The translations under genes and the position numbers were made by a program. Below are positions 33,155 to 42,378 of a stretch of DNA of 64,000 nucleotides, in pieces. This DNA is from JAUIIK01 sp963709995. Its GTDB lineage: Bacteria > Chloroflexota > Chloroflexia > Thermomicrobiales > CFX8. The stretch covers positions 62,001 to 126,000 of the forward strand of contig CAVPYN010000002.1 in assembly GCA_963709995.1 (NCBI GenBank), given 5' to 3'. The notes below the pieces were generated by a model. That model was not told the DNA's origin. It was given only the letters and a program-made list of their open reading frames with translations, and made no database searches. Numbering within the stretch: position 1 is the stretch's first letter; each line of letters opens with the position of its first letter.

Positions 33155-34006
33155 ATGATGCTCAAGCTGGGAGCCCATATGTCGATCGCGGGCGGTTTTG
33201 ACAAAGCCATCGATCGAGCCGTTCAGGTGGACTCCGATGCCCTTCAGATCTTTACCGCGAATCAGCGGCAATGGAAGGGGAGGGACATCAGCCAGGAGGA
33301 AGTTGAGGCGTTCAGGCAAGCTCAACAATCGGCGGGCATCGGGCCCGTCGTTTCTCACAACTCATACTTGATCAATCTCGCATCTCCGAAGGATGATCTC
33401 TGGAAAAAGTCGATCGCGGCGATGGGTCAAGAGTTGGAACGGTGTGATCTGCTCGGTGTGCCACTCGTCGTTGCCCATCCTGGCGCTCACACTGGATCTG
33501 GTCGCGATGCCGGGATTGCACGAATCGTCGACGCGATCGCTCGAATCTACTCCGAACGCCCATCTTGCGACGTAAAGATGCTGCTGGAAACGACTGCCGG
33601 TCAGGGAACGACGATCGGTGGGGCGTTCGAAGATCTCGCTGAGATTCTCCAGCAGGTGGGGAATCCTGATCGCCTGGGCGTGTGCCTCGACACCTGCCAC
33701 ATTTTCGTTGCCGGGTACGACTGTCGAACGCCGGAGACGTACGCCGCCACAATGGGCCGCTTCGAGGAGATCGTTGGGATAGACCAGTTGGGCGCCCTGC
33801 ACTTCAATGACTCGAAGGGCGAACTCGGCTCTCATCTTGATCGCCACGAATACATCGGTCAGGGAGAGATCGGCGTGGAAGGTTTTCGCAATTTCATGAC
33901 CGACGTGCGTCTCGAAGGCTTGCCGGCGTTGCTAGAAACGGACAAGAGCGAAGATCTCCACGAGGACCGTGAGGCGATTGAACTGTTGCGTTCTCTCTGC
34001 GCGTAG
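33155..34006 (+). CDS. nfo: Deoxyribonuclease IV (apurinic/apyrimidinic endonuclease)
   Basis: About 283 residues. It starts LKLGAHMSIAGGFDKAIDRA and has the zinc-site motifs of the AP endonuclease 2/Nfo TIM barrel: QIFTANQRQWKGR, VVAHPGAHTGSGRDAGI, LLETTAGQGTTIG, LGVCLDTCHIFVAGYDC and LHFNDSKGELGSHLDRHEYIGQGEIG. It cleaves abasic sites with Zn and complements the glycosylase encoded near valS. ATG 33155 or 33158 may be the start; TTG 33140 is less likely. It converges on an aldehyde dehydrogenase gene with 3 bp between stops. Confidence 0.95.
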   Translation: MMLKLGAHMSIAGGFDKAIDRAVQVDSDALQIFTANQRQWKGRDISQEEVEAFRQAQQSAGIGPVVSHNSYLINLASPKDDLWKKSIAAMGQELERCDLLGVPLVVAHPGAHTGSGRDAGIARIVDAIARIYSERPSCDVKMLLETTAGQGTTIGGAFEDLAEILQQVGNPDRLGVCLDTCHIFVAGYDCRTPETYAATMGRFEEIVGIDQLGALHFNDSKGELGSHLDRHEYIGQGEIGVEGFRNFMTDVRLEGLPALLETDKSEDLHEDREAIELLRSLCA

Positions 34007-34009
34007 GCG

Positions 34010-35440
34010 CTATCCAATGCGGTTGAAGACCGCGAGCCGAGGCTCAGTCATGTCTTCAATTGCGTATCTCAGACCTTCGCGACTCAATCCGGAGTCCTTC
34101 ACCCCTCCATAGGGCATGTGGTCGATCCGGTACGTCGGTATGTCGTTGATAATGACCCCGCCGACTTCGATTCGCTCCCAGGCTTGGAGAGCATGCTCGA
34201 GGCTTGCCGTGAACACGCCCGCCTGGAGGCCATAGATCGAGTCATCGACTCTGGCCAATCCTTCGTCCCAGGTCGAAAATGGGAACAGGTTGACGATCGG
34301 CGCGAATGCCTCACGCGCGCAGACTGCCGATTCCGCCGGAGCGTCGACAATGACCGTTGGCTCGAAGAATCGACCGTCGGGCTTGCCTCCGATCAGAATC
34401 TTGGCGCCATCCTTCTCCGCTGCTCGCACCCAATCGTGGATCCGGTTGACCGCCCGGTCATCGATCATTGGTCCAAGCGTCGTCGAGTCATCCGCGGGAT
34501 CTCCCCGGCGAATGTTTCCGGCTGCGGCAACCAGCTTCTGAGCAAATGCGTCGAACACTTCTTCGTGAATGTAGACGCGTTGAACCGAAATACAAACCTG
34601 GCCCGCGTAGGCGAATGCGCCTGTAATGACGCGCTGGGCCGCATAGTCCAGATCCGCGTCGCGATCAACGATAACGCCCGCATTACCCCCGAGTTCCAGA
34701 ACGACTTTCTTTCGCCCAGCGCGAGCCTTCATATCCCATCCGACGTCCGGCGAACCTGTGAAACTGAGCATCTTGAATCGGTCGTCCGTGACGAGCCGGT
34801 CGCCGAGCTCACGACTCATGGGCATGATCGACACGGCCCCTGCGGGCAACCCGATTGCGTCCACCATCTCGGCGAATACCAACATTGTTAGGGGGTCATA
34901 GGTTGGTGGCTTGAGGACGATCGTGTTTCCGGAGGCAATCGCTGGGGCAATCTTGTGCAGGGCGAGATTCAACGGAAAGTTGAAGGGCGATATTCCGGCG
35001 ATCGGTCCGATTGGCACTCGGCGGGTTACGCCGAATCGCCCTGCGGACGAAGCCATGAGATCCAATGGGATCTGTTCGCCATGGATACGCTGGGCCTCTT
35101 CCGCTGCTACCCTGAGGGTAAACACTCCGCGGTCGACTTCGACGCGCGAATCGTTGATCGGCTTTCCGGCCTCGGCTGTCATCAACTCGGCCACCTCGTC
35201 GCGTCGATCAGCCAGGATTGCGGACAGGTCGAATAGCGCGTCTGCCCTCTCATGCGTTGGCATGGCTCTGGTCAGCTTAAAGGCCGACTCCGCGGCGCAA
35301 ATCGCATCTTCCAGATCGCTATCGGTTGCCAGAGAAGTCGTGCCCACGGTGTCCCCGGAATAGGGGTTGCCAACTTCGATTGTCTGATCCGAGGTCCGCC
35401 AATTGCCCGCGCAATAGAACGGGTAGACTTTTGACATCAT
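34010..35440 (-). CDS. Aldehyde dehydrogenase, lactaldehyde/GapN-like
   Basis: Four hundred seventy-six residues. NAD(P) binding and catalysis are visible in ISPFNFPLNLALHKIAPA, GNTIVLKPPTYDPLT, SFTGSPDVGWDMKARAG, LELGGNAGVIVD (catalytic Glu) and YAGQVCISVQRVYI (nucleophilic Cys). The KPPTYDP and AGQVCISVQR variants resemble lactaldehyde dehydrogenase, phosphonoacetaldehyde dehydrogenase and non-phosphorylating GAPDH branches. The substrate remains open. GGAGGAGG precedes a double ATG. It is 50 bp downstream of nuoI and may be co-transcribed with nuoG-nuoI, though no functional tie is known. Confidence 0.88.
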   Translation of the reverse strand: MMSKVYPFYCAGNWRTSDQTIEVGNPYSGDTVGTTSLATDSDLEDAICAAESAFKLTRAMPTHERADALFDLSAILADRRDEVAELMTAEAGKPINDSRVEVDRGVFTLRVAAEEAQRIHGEQIPLDLMASSAGRFGVTRRVPIGPIAGISPFNFPLNLALHKIAPAIASGNTIVLKPPTYDPLTMLVFAEMVDAIGLPAGAVSIMPMSRELGDRLVTDDRFKMLSFTGSPDVGWDMKARAGRKKVVLELGGNAGVIVDRDADLDYAAQRVITGAFAYAGQVCISVQRVYIHEEVFDAFAQKLVAAAGNIRRGDPADDSTTLGPMIDDRAVNRIHDWVRAAEKDGAKILIGGKPDGRFFEPTVIVDAPAESAVCAREAFAPIVNLFPFSTWDEGLARVDDSIYGLQAGVFTASLEHALQAWERIEVGGVIINDIPTYRIDHMPYGGVKDSGLSREGLRYAIEDMTEPRLAVFNRIG

Positions 35441-35490
35441 GCCTCCTCCGGCTGTAGTTTACCGAGACTCGTCAGTTGGAAGAAAACTCG

Positions 35491-35922
35491 TTAGGAAGAC
35501 CACCAGTCGTCCGTCTGTGCGCCCACTTGCGCGAGCTCGGTCTTGGTGAAGATTAATCCCGAGCGGTCCTGCACGGCAAGTTCGTATTCCTTGCTCATCG
35601 CGATCGCGTCCACCGGGCAGACTTGGGCGCACATTCCGCAATTGAGACAACGACCGGCACGCAGAATGAATTCGCCCAATTCGCGATCGCCTTCTTCCGA
35701 AGGCACAACGTGCATTTCAAGGCAAGAGGTCGGGCAGATTCGCGCGCATAGCCCGCAGGCGACGCAAAGCGCCTCGCCGGTTTCAGGATCGCTTCTGAGT
35801 GACGGCAGGCCCCGAAATCGATTCGCCATTTCGCGTTTTACGTCCGGGTACTCGACGGTAACTGGCTCTCTCACAAGCCGCTTTAGGGTAACCGCAAACC
35901 CCTTGAACTCATCAATTACCAT
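35491..35922 (-). CDS. nuoI: NADH-quinone oxidoreductase subunit I
   Basis: About 143 residues from ATG 35922 (MVIDEFKGFAVTLKRLVREP); the longer frame upstream reads into the nuoG gap. Two 8Fe ferredoxin motifs bind clusters N6a/N6b: CVACGLCARICPTSC and CLNCGMCAQVCPVDA. The N-terminal amphipathic helix and the YPDVKREMANRFRG segment are typical. It passes electrons within the peripheral arm of complex I. It follows nuoG by 26 bp; no other nuo gene is in the window. Confidence 0.93.
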   Translation of the reverse strand: MVIDEFKGFAVTLKRLVREPVTVEYPDVKREMANRFRGLPSLRSDPETGEALCVACGLCARICPTSCLEMHVVPSEEGDRELGEFILRAGRCLNCGMCAQVCPVDAIAMSKEYELAVQDRSGLIFTKTELAQVGAQTDDWWSS

Positions 35923-35948
35923 GGGGGCGAACCTCCAAGACTGAAATG

Positions 35949-38354
35949 CTAATCGCTGTCCGCCGCGAGGCGACTCGCCGTCAGACGAATCGAACCCTCG
36001 CCGCTGAATCCGGTTGATGGCCACTGAACGCCGCCACGTTCGAGACGTGGATAGGAGATCCCCTGGTAGTCGTGGACGAACATAGCGATCTCGTCGAACA
36101 GTTGAGATGGGTTATCAACCTCTATCCGATAGCCAAGCCGTGAGGCGATCTGGGCGATGTGGTCGCGGGTGGCCAGGGAGTCACCGGCGGGAGGAACCAC
36201 GAGACGCAGACGCTGTACAGTCCGGTCAACGTTCGTGAACGTCCCGTCCTTCTCCAGGTACATTGCGGCTGGGAGCACGATGTCCGCGCGGTCAGTGAGC
36301 TTGCTTTCGAAGCAGTCCTCGACGATCAGCACATCGAGATGCTCCAGCGCGTCGAGCAGATCATCATCGTACGGTCTTTCCCAGATCTGGCTGGCGCGGC
36401 CCGCAAAATATCCTTCACCACTGGCGGAGAAGAACGAATCCTTCACTTCTCCCCGGTGATGTGACTGCGCCGAGATATACATAGCCTTTACCCGTCCGGA
36501 TCGAATTGCGTCGGGAAGGCCGGCGATCCCAACGCCTGGATCCAACGCAACATTGGTTTCCTGAATGAACCCATTCGGCGACCCGGCGTCCTCCGACCAG
36601 CGGCTGGCCCAGAGACTGGCCATCGCCTGAGCGCCCGCGCGATCTCCAGTGGAGACATGCCCTGGGAAAAGATCCGGATGACACCCGACGTCAACACTGC
36701 CTTGCATGTTCGAAGCACCACGGATCGCCAGGACACCACCACCTGGACGGCCGACAAGATCGAGCGTCGTGGCGAACTGCTGCGTAGCTGAAGCGAGCAG
36801 GCGAGCATTGTCGAGACTCTGATCCTGGAGCGAGTACCAAACTGTCGTAGCTGTGACCGGGCTAGTCGCATCGCCACCCGCCAGAAGGCGCGCGCAGCTT
36901 TCGAGCAAATCTCGATCGACTCCTGATCGGGACACGACGTCTTCAATGTCGATCTCGTCTAGCCAGCTTGTCTCAGCGTCATCGGCCAGCATTCCCGCAT
37001 CAAGCGCTACCTTCGCCAACGCGGCCACAACTTCGTGCTCAGTGCCAGGCTTCGCGGCTAGCCAACGGTCCGAACGTTCGGCGAGCGGCGAATGCTCGGG
37101 TGACACCACCACGATTCGTGTTTCCCGGTATCGAATAGCCCAATAGAGCCAATACGCGGCGATAGGCGCGACCTTGCCGGGATCGGGGCCGACATAGAGG
37201 ACGACATCCGAATCCGTCATCATCTCTTGCATGCCTGCTGAACTGGCCACGAGGCCGGTGGAGTTGAGCATTGCCTCGTCAATAGCCGCCTGCCGGGCGG
37301 GCATCAGGCGGTCCACGCTGTTCGACGCCATGACTCCGCGCGTGAATTGCTGCAAGACGTAGTTGTCTTCGTTGGCGTTGTCCGGCGTCGCCAGGGCAGC
37401 AAATGCATTGCCCTGATGGGATCTCAAGCGCTCGGTTGCCGCATCCCACGCTTCCTGCAAGCCGACTTCACGCAGTTCGCCATCCTGACGGATCTTTGCA
37501 CGCCACAATCGGGTTGGATCTTGCACATGTTCATGGCCCCAGCGGCCAAGCTCGCAGGTGTAACCGTAATTGACACCGCGCTGCCAGAGATGGGTCGTTC
37601 GACGCACGATTCCCCGGCTGTACTCCGCGTTGATCGTGCAGCCGACGTCGCACATGCCACATATCGTTTCGACGGAGTCAAGCTCCCAGGGATGGTGACC
37701 GAAGTGGCGGTCGGTGAGCGCGCCGACGGGGCAAACGGCAATGCACATCCCGCAATTGGTGCATGTCGTGTCGGCAAGGTCGATTCCGTATGCAGGAGTG
37801 ATCTCAGCCTCAAGTCCACGGTTGGAGATTTCGATCGCGGTTGCGCCGACCATTTCATGACAAACGCGGGTACAGCGGGCACAGATGATGCATCGATCCC
37901 ACTTGTAGTCGATGAAGTCACTGTGATGAATGTACGGCTGAGCGAGCTTTGGCCGACGATAGGGATTGGATTCCACGTTGTGCAGGTAAGTATTGTCCTG
38001 CAAGTAGCACTCCCCGGACTTGTCGCAGGTCGGACAATCCAGCGCGTGGTCGATTAGATACATCTGCAAGATGAATTGCCGTGCTTCGACGACCCGTTCA
38101 GACTGGGTCAGCACTTCCATGCCGTCGCGCACCGGCGTTGCGCAGGACTCGATCAATCCGCCGCGAGGGCCTACAATCTCGACAGTGCAGAGCCTGCAAG
38201 ATCCCCACGGCCTTAATAGCGGTTGAAAGCAAAGATTCGGGACTTCAACGCCCGCAGCTTCGGCGGCCTGGAGAATATAGGTCCCCGCCGGAACGGTGAC
38301 CTCCTGAGCGTCGATCGTAAGGGTTACCAGCTGAGTCTCGGTAGTGGTGACCAT
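35949..38354 (-). CDS. nuoG: NADH-quinone oxidoreductase subunit G
   Basis: Eight hundred one residues. The N-terminal 2Fe-2S ferredoxin (about 1-80) carries NLCFQPLLRPWGSCRLCTVE. A His/Cys 4Fe-4S site (DCPTCDKSGECYLQ) and a two-cluster ferredoxin (CIICARCTRVCHE, CTNCGMCIAVCPVGAL) follow. The CGMCDVGCTIN motif plus a downstream Cys would hold an additional N7-type cluster. The C-terminal part is a molybdopterin-oxidoreductase fold. As in NuoG generally, a role within complex I is likeliest, though formate-dehydrogenase-like relatives share this architecture. nuoE/F and the membrane subunits are not adjacent. Confidence 0.9.
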   Translation of the reverse strand: MVTTTETQLVTLTIDAQEVTVPAGTYILQAAEAAGVEVPNLCFQPLLRPWGSCRLCTVEIVGPRGGLIESCATPVRDGMEVLTQSERVVEARQFILQMYLIDHALDCPTCDKSGECYLQDNTYLHNVESNPYRRPKLAQPYIHHSDFIDYKWDRCIICARCTRVCHEMVGATAIEISNRGLEAEITPAYGIDLADTTCTNCGMCIAVCPVGALTDRHFGHHPWELDSVETICGMCDVGCTINAEYSRGIVRRTTHLWQRGVNYGYTCELGRWGHEHVQDPTRLWRAKIRQDGELREVGLQEAWDAATERLRSHQGNAFAALATPDNANEDNYVLQQFTRGVMASNSVDRLMPARQAAIDEAMLNSTGLVASSAGMQEMMTDSDVVLYVGPDPGKVAPIAAYWLYWAIRYRETRIVVVSPEHSPLAERSDRWLAAKPGTEHEVVAALAKVALDAGMLADDAETSWLDEIDIEDVVSRSGVDRDLLESCARLLAGGDATSPVTATTVWYSLQDQSLDNARLLASATQQFATTLDLVGRPGGGVLAIRGASNMQGSVDVGCHPDLFPGHVSTGDRAGAQAMASLWASRWSEDAGSPNGFIQETNVALDPGVGIAGLPDAIRSGRVKAMYISAQSHHRGEVKDSFFSASGEGYFAGRASQIWERPYDDDLLDALEHLDVLIVEDCFESKLTDRADIVLPAAMYLEKDGTFTNVDRTVQRLRLVVPPAGDSLATRDHIAQIASRLGYRIEVDNPSQLFDEIAMFVHDYQGISYPRLERGGVQWPSTGFSGEGSIRLTASRLAADSD

Positions 38355-38458
38355 TGCCAGGTTTACGTTCCTCTTCCATTCGGTCGATCACGCATTCGTC
38401 CCGATTCTACCCGCGTTGCGGCATTCCTGTCTCGATTACTGGAAGGCGTCGTCTAACA

Positions 38459-38467
38459 TGCTATACT
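38459..38467 (+). promoter_or_regulatory. Extended -10 promoter of gatB
   Basis: TGCTATACT, an extended -10 box, lies 40 bp before the gatB start. The 12-mer TGCTATACTGCC is repeated exactly at 49900 before another gene. No strong -35 box is visible. Confidence 0.5.
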
Positions 38468-38506
38468 GCCGCCCGTTGTCTGGCAGTGTATATGGTGGTG
38501 CTGCAA

Positions 38507-39952
38507 ATGGAATTTCAGACGGTGATTGGGCTCGAAGTTCACGCCCAGGTTCTCACCGAATCCAAGATGTTTAGTTCCTGTCCGGCTCCATCCCCCGATT
38601 CCCTACCTAACACAACAGTGGACCCGATTTCGCTTGGACTTCCAGGCACGCTTCCGACGGTGAACCGAACCGCCGTTGAAAAGACGATCATGACCGGGCT
38701 CGCGCTCGACTGCGAGATCCCCCAATTCACCCGATTCGACCGGAAGAATTACATGTACCCTGATCTGATGAAGGGGTACCAGATTTCGCAATACGAGTTG
38801 CCACTGGCGGTGAGTGGCAAGTTGGAATTTGGGCACGACGGCGAGCGCCGGGTCGTCGGCATCACCCGGGTCCACCTGGAAGAGGATACAGCTCGATTGA
38901 CCCACGTTTCAGATGGGACTGGTGTGTACAGCCTTGTCGACGTCAATCGAGCCGGGGTTCCACTGATGGAGATCGTCTCGGATCCGGATATCACGTCGCC
39001 CGCGGAGGCCCGAAGTTATCTCGTGGCCATGCGGCAAATTCTTCGCTATATTCGAGCGTCCACAGGGAATATGGACGAAGGCGCATTCAGAGTCGATGCC
39101 AACGTCTCCCAGAGAACTATCGATGGTTCGGTAATCGGCCCCAAGGTCGAGGTAAAGAACATGAACTCGTTTCGCTCGGTTGAACGTGCGTTGGAGTTCG
39201 AAGTTCAGCGACAGCGAACTGCGCTGCTGAACGGAGAGAGCCTCGTCCAGGAAACTCGTGGATGGGTTGAAGACGAGCAGATCACCGTTAGTCAACGAAC
39301 GAAAGAGTTTGCGGAAGATTATCGCTATTTCCCTGAGCCGGACTTGCCGCCGATTGAAGTGCTGCCGGCCTGGGTCCAGGAGATTCGGGACAGCATGGCC
39401 GAACTTCCTGAATCACGATCAATGCGATTCGTCGACCAGTACGGACTGAGTACCGAGGATGCGGAACTCCTGACAATCGATGTCGAGGTTGCCGAGTTCT
39501 TCGAAGCGGTCGTCCAGAGCGCTGGCGGTGATTCGATAGAAGCGTCTAAGTGGATAACCGGCGATGTCTTCGCCCTGGCAAGATCGGCAGGCGGGCTTGA
39601 GGTGTTGCCCCTGGAACCAGAGACAGTTGCTGAAGTGATGACGCTGGTGAGCGAGGGCGCGATCACGCGTCGCACGGCCAAAGAGGTTCTTGGCGAATCA
39701 GTGACGAGCGGCAAGTCTCCAAAGGAACTCGTTGAATCGCGGGGGCTCTCTCAGGTAAGCGACGCTGGCCTCATTTCCCGCATTGCGTCCGAAGTTGTCG
39801 CTGAACACCCCGCGGCAGTTGATGATTACCATGCTGGCAAGAAACAGGCACTGGGATTTCTGATGGGACAGGCAATGCGAAAGTTGCGAGGCGCGGGAAA
39901 TCCAGACGTCGTCAGGTCGGAGTTGGTCAGGATGCTGGATTCCGAGGGCTAG
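38507..39952 (+). CDS. gatB: Aspartyl/glutamyl-tRNA amidotransferase subunit B
   Basis: About 481 residues from ATG 38507 (MEFQTVIGLEVHAQVLTESK); ATG 38492 is an in-frame alternative. The catalytic cradle has DRKNYMYPDLMKGYQISQYE, RVHLEEDTARLTH, NRAGVPLMEIVSDPD and VEVKNMNSFRSVERALEFE. The helical and YqeY tail domains follow. With GatA and GatC it converts Glu-tRNA-Gln or Asp-tRNA-Asn to the correct amide. gatA and gatC are not adjacent. A terminator follows the stop. Confidence 0.97.
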   Translation: MEFQTVIGLEVHAQVLTESKMFSSCPAPSPDSLPNTTVDPISLGLPGTLPTVNRTAVEKTIMTGLALDCEIPQFTRFDRKNYMYPDLMKGYQISQYELPLAVSGKLEFGHDGERRVVGITRVHLEEDTARLTHVSDGTGVYSLVDVNRAGVPLMEIVSDPDITSPAEARSYLVAMRQILRYIRASTGNMDEGAFRVDANVSQRTIDGSVIGPKVEVKNMNSFRSVERALEFEVQRQRTALLNGESLVQETRGWVEDEQITVSQRTKEFAEDYRYFPEPDLPPIEVLPAWVQEIRDSMAELPESRSMRFVDQYGLSTEDAELLTIDVEVAEFFEAVVQSAGGDSIEASKWITGDVFALARSAGGLEVLPLEPETVAEVMTLVSEGAITRRTAKEVLGESVTSGKSPKELVESRGLSQVSDAGLISRIASEVVAEHPAAVDDYHAGKKQALGFLMGQAMRKLRGAGNPDVVRSELVRMLDSEG

Positions 39953-39959
39953 TTTGTAG

Positions 39960-39987
39960 GCGGGCCAATCGAGGCCCGCTATTTTGT
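39960..39987 (+). terminator. Intrinsic terminator between gatB and the Glu dehydrogenase gene
   Basis: A perfect 7-bp stem GCGGGCC/GGCCCGC with loop AATCGA is followed by TATTTTGT. It begins 8 bp after the gatB stop and ends 20 bp before the next start, so the ribosome binding site of the downstream gene lies directly behind it. Confidence 0.75.
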
Positions 39988-40007
39988 CGGAAAGGAACGG
40001 CAATCAG

Positions 40008-41276
40008 GTGGTCGTTGCAGTACACGAGCAATCCGAAGCAGATCTCTTTCACGTAGCGGTTGAGCAATTCAACATTGCCGCGGATGTCATCAACTTGAAT
40101 GACGGCATGCGACGTGTCCTTTCTGTTTGCAATCGCGAGACGATCGTGAATTTTCCCGTTGAGATGGATGACTCATCCGTAGAGGTCTTCACCGGCTACA
40201 GGGTTCACCACAATAGCGGTCCCGGACCGACCAAAGGTGGCATTCGATTTCATCAAGATGTCAATCTTGAAGAGGTCAAGGCGCTCGCGATGTGGATGAC
40301 CTGGAAGTGCGCCGTTGTTGGGCTGCCCTATGGCGGTGCGAAAGGCGGCGTGAGGGTCAATCCAAAGCTGCTTTCGTCGCATGAACTTCAGAACCTGACG
40401 CGTCGCTACACGACGGAGATTTCCCACCTCATAGGCCCGAACAAAGACATCCCCGCACCCGACGTGAATACGAATCCACAGATCATGGCGTGGTTAATGG
40501 ACACCTACTCGATGCATGAAGGGTATTCGATTCCCGGAGTCGTAACCGGGAAGCCGATCATGCTCGGTGGGTCTGCCGGGCGGAACGAAGCAACAGGTCG
40601 CGGCTGCGTGTACGCAATTCAGGATGCCGCTCCGGTCTTGAACATGAACCTCCAGGAGTCATCGGTTGTTGTTCAGGGCTTCGGCAATGCTGGCTCCGTC
40701 GCAGCGAGCCTTCTCCAGGAATCCGGCGTGCGCGTGGTTGGGCTGAGCGATTCAACCGGGGGAATATATAGTGCAGCGGGCCTCGATGTCCCTTCGGTGG
40801 CGAAACATAAGGCTGAAACGGGATCTGTTGTCGGCTATCCCGAAGCGGACAACGTCACCAATGACGAACTGCTTGAACTGCCCTGCGATATCTTGTTGCC
40901 AGCAGCGCTCGAAGAGCAGTTGACGGAGCAGAACGCAGATCGCGTAAAGGCGCGGATGATTGCCGAGGCGGCAAACGGACCAACGACTCCAGCCGCGGAT
41001 GACATCTTCTATGACCGGGGCATCTTCGTGCTTCCGGACATCTATGCCAATGCAGGAGGAGTGACCGTCTCATACTTCGAGTGGGTGCAGGCCCTGCAGG
41101 CATTTCCCTGGACCGAAGAAGAAGTCAACGAACGGCTACACCGGATCATGCGCAGAGCGTTCCTGACCGTTCACGAAGCAGCTCAAGAACGTCGTGTTCA
41201 TATGCGAACCGCCGCGCTTTGCGTTGCGATCCAGCGGGTAGCGGACTTCACCGAGTTGCGCGGAATCTACCCATAG
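40008..41276 (+). CDS. Glu/Leu/Phe/Val dehydrogenase (glutamate dehydrogenase)
   Basis: About 422 residues from GTG 40008, with AAAGGAA ten bases upstream; TTG 39984 is in frame but would overlap the terminator. The substrate site is in GPTKGGIRFHQDV and PYGGAKGGVRVNP (catalytic Lys), followed by PAPDVNTNPQIMAWLMD. The Rossmann domain has VVQGFGNAGSVAASLLQESG. The end has YANAGGVTVSYFEWVQ, typical of GdhA/RocG-type hexamers. It interconverts glutamate and 2-oxoglutarate. NAD versus NADP use is not decided. It follows a terminator, so it probably depends on read-through or a promoter within gatB. Confidence 0.93.
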   Translation: MVVAVHEQSEADLFHVAVEQFNIAADVINLNDGMRRVLSVCNRETIVNFPVEMDDSSVEVFTGYRVHHNSGPGPTKGGIRFHQDVNLEEVKALAMWMTWKCAVVGLPYGGAKGGVRVNPKLLSSHELQNLTRRYTTEISHLIGPNKDIPAPDVNTNPQIMAWLMDTYSMHEGYSIPGVVTGKPIMLGGSAGRNEATGRGCVYAIQDAAPVLNMNLQESSVVVQGFGNAGSVAASLLQESGVRVVGLSDSTGGIYSAAGLDVPSVAKHKAETGSVVGYPEADNVTNDELLELPCDILLPAALEEQLTEQNADRVKARMIAEAANGPTTPAADDIFYDRGIFVLPDIYANAGGVTVSYFEWVQALQAFPWTEEEVNERLHRIMRRAFLTVHEAAQERRVHMRTAALCVAIQRVADFTELRGIYP

Positions 41277-41288
41277 CTGGGGCGTTGG

Positions 41289-41953
41289 CTACGAAGGCCC
41301 AACGAGCAGGTTTCGGAGTTCTTTCTCGCTCTCTGTATGGGTGACAGCGATGACATCGTCGCCAACTTGAAGTCGCGTTTGCCCAGTCGGGACGATCACG
41401 TGCTCTCCACGATTGATTGCGCTGAACACGCAATTGGGCGGGAGGCGGACTTCCGCAAGGGTCTTCCCGGCCACCGGAGAAAGATCTCCGATTCGCAGCC
41501 TCAACGATTCCGACGGTATCGTGTTGGAGAGTCAGGAGGTGGACTAAGCCGTCGAACCCGATCCGCTGTTCTATAAGATGCAGAAGAACGTGAGTTTGAC
41601 TGACCGTCTCGTCGATTCCCAGACTTCTTGAAGAGCATTTCGTTCTTCGGGTTGTTCACGCGAGCGATGACCCGTCCCACGCCGAAACGTCGCTTTGCAA
41701 CCTGGCACACAATGAGATTGTCCTCGTCGTCACCGGTAGTCGCGATGACGACATCGGCGCGATGAGCGCCGGCAGCCTCAAGAACTGAGAATTCCGCCCC
41801 ATCACCTTGCATCACGACCATGCCAAGCTGGTCTTTGATTCTCGTCGCATTCGCCTGGTCGCGTTCGATGATGAGTACTTCATATCCCTCTTCGACGAGG
41901 GTCCAGGCCAGATAGAAGCCGACTTTGCCACCGCCAACGACGATCAGGTACAT
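41289..41953 (-). pseudogene. TrkA-family potassium channel regulator, frameshifted twice
   Basis: The N-terminal NAD-binding RCK domain is intact (MYLIVVGGGKVGFYLAWTLV, NPKNEMLFKK). Around 41617-41620 the frame is lost: dropping one G of a GGG run gives SGIDETVSQTHVLLHLIEQ, which looks like TrkA. A second change of the same sign, somewhere between about 41531 and 41490, is needed to reach the C-terminal frame (DLSPVAGKTLAEVRLPPN, VIVPTGQTRLQVGDDVIAVT), an RCK_C/TrkA_C domain. As written it would give a 150-residue product with a nonsense tail. Two insertions in one short gene could be real decay or base-call errors. It follows a one-domain TrkA gene. Confidence 0.8.
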
Positions 41954-41970
41954 AGAAGCGTCCTGCTTCC

Positions 41971-42378
41971 CTAGGAGTCGATCGACTCGAGCGTATCGAG
42001 AAGGAGATTGGTAATGGTGACCGTCGGACAGATCGTCACGATGCCCATGTTCGCGAATATCTCGGCGCGGGAAGGGTCGTAGACGCGCGCCGCGACCATC
42101 GGGACATCGAACACCGTTCGAGCGACCTGCGCGGCCATCAGATTCGTGTTGTCCCAGTTGGTCACCGCAAGGAAGGCGTCCGCGGAACCTATATTGGCTG
42201 TTCGCAGCACATCTTCGTCGATGCCGGTCCCGCGGACTGCCACTCCCGAGAAGTCGGGCTGGAGCCTGGTAAATGCGTTGGGGTCTGAATCGATTACGAC
42301 GACCCGGTCACCGCGCTGATCGAGAGCAGTGGCCAGATAGGCCCCAACGCGACCGCAGCCGACGATGACTATTTGCAC
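41971..42378 (-). CDS. TrkA N-terminal (RCK) domain protein
   Basis: One hundred thirty-five residues from GTG 42378, overlapping the Usp stop by one base. It consists only of a Rossmann RCK_N domain: IVIVGCGRVGAYLATALDQR, VIDSDPNAF, FLAVTNWDNTNLMAAQVAR and VYDPSRAEIF. A ligand-sensing C-terminal domain is missing from this gene; the next gene supplies the second TrkA unit, as in CeoB/CeoC pairs. It likely binds NAD(H) or ATP and gates a TrkH-type potassium transporter encoded elsewhere. Confidence 0.87.
   Translation of the reverse strand: MQIVIVGCGRVGAYLATALDQRGDRVVVIDSDPNAFTRLQPDFSGVAVRGTGIDEDVLRTANIGSADAFLAVTNWDNTNLMAAQVARTVFDVPMVAARVYDPSRAEIFANMGIVTICPTVTITNLLLDTLESIDS

Noticed and set aside
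41277..41305. Short hairpin CGTTGG/CCAACG after the glutamate dehydrogenase gene as terminator.
   Set aside because: The 6-bp stem has no T-tract and overlaps the 3' end of the convergent trkA; too weak to list.
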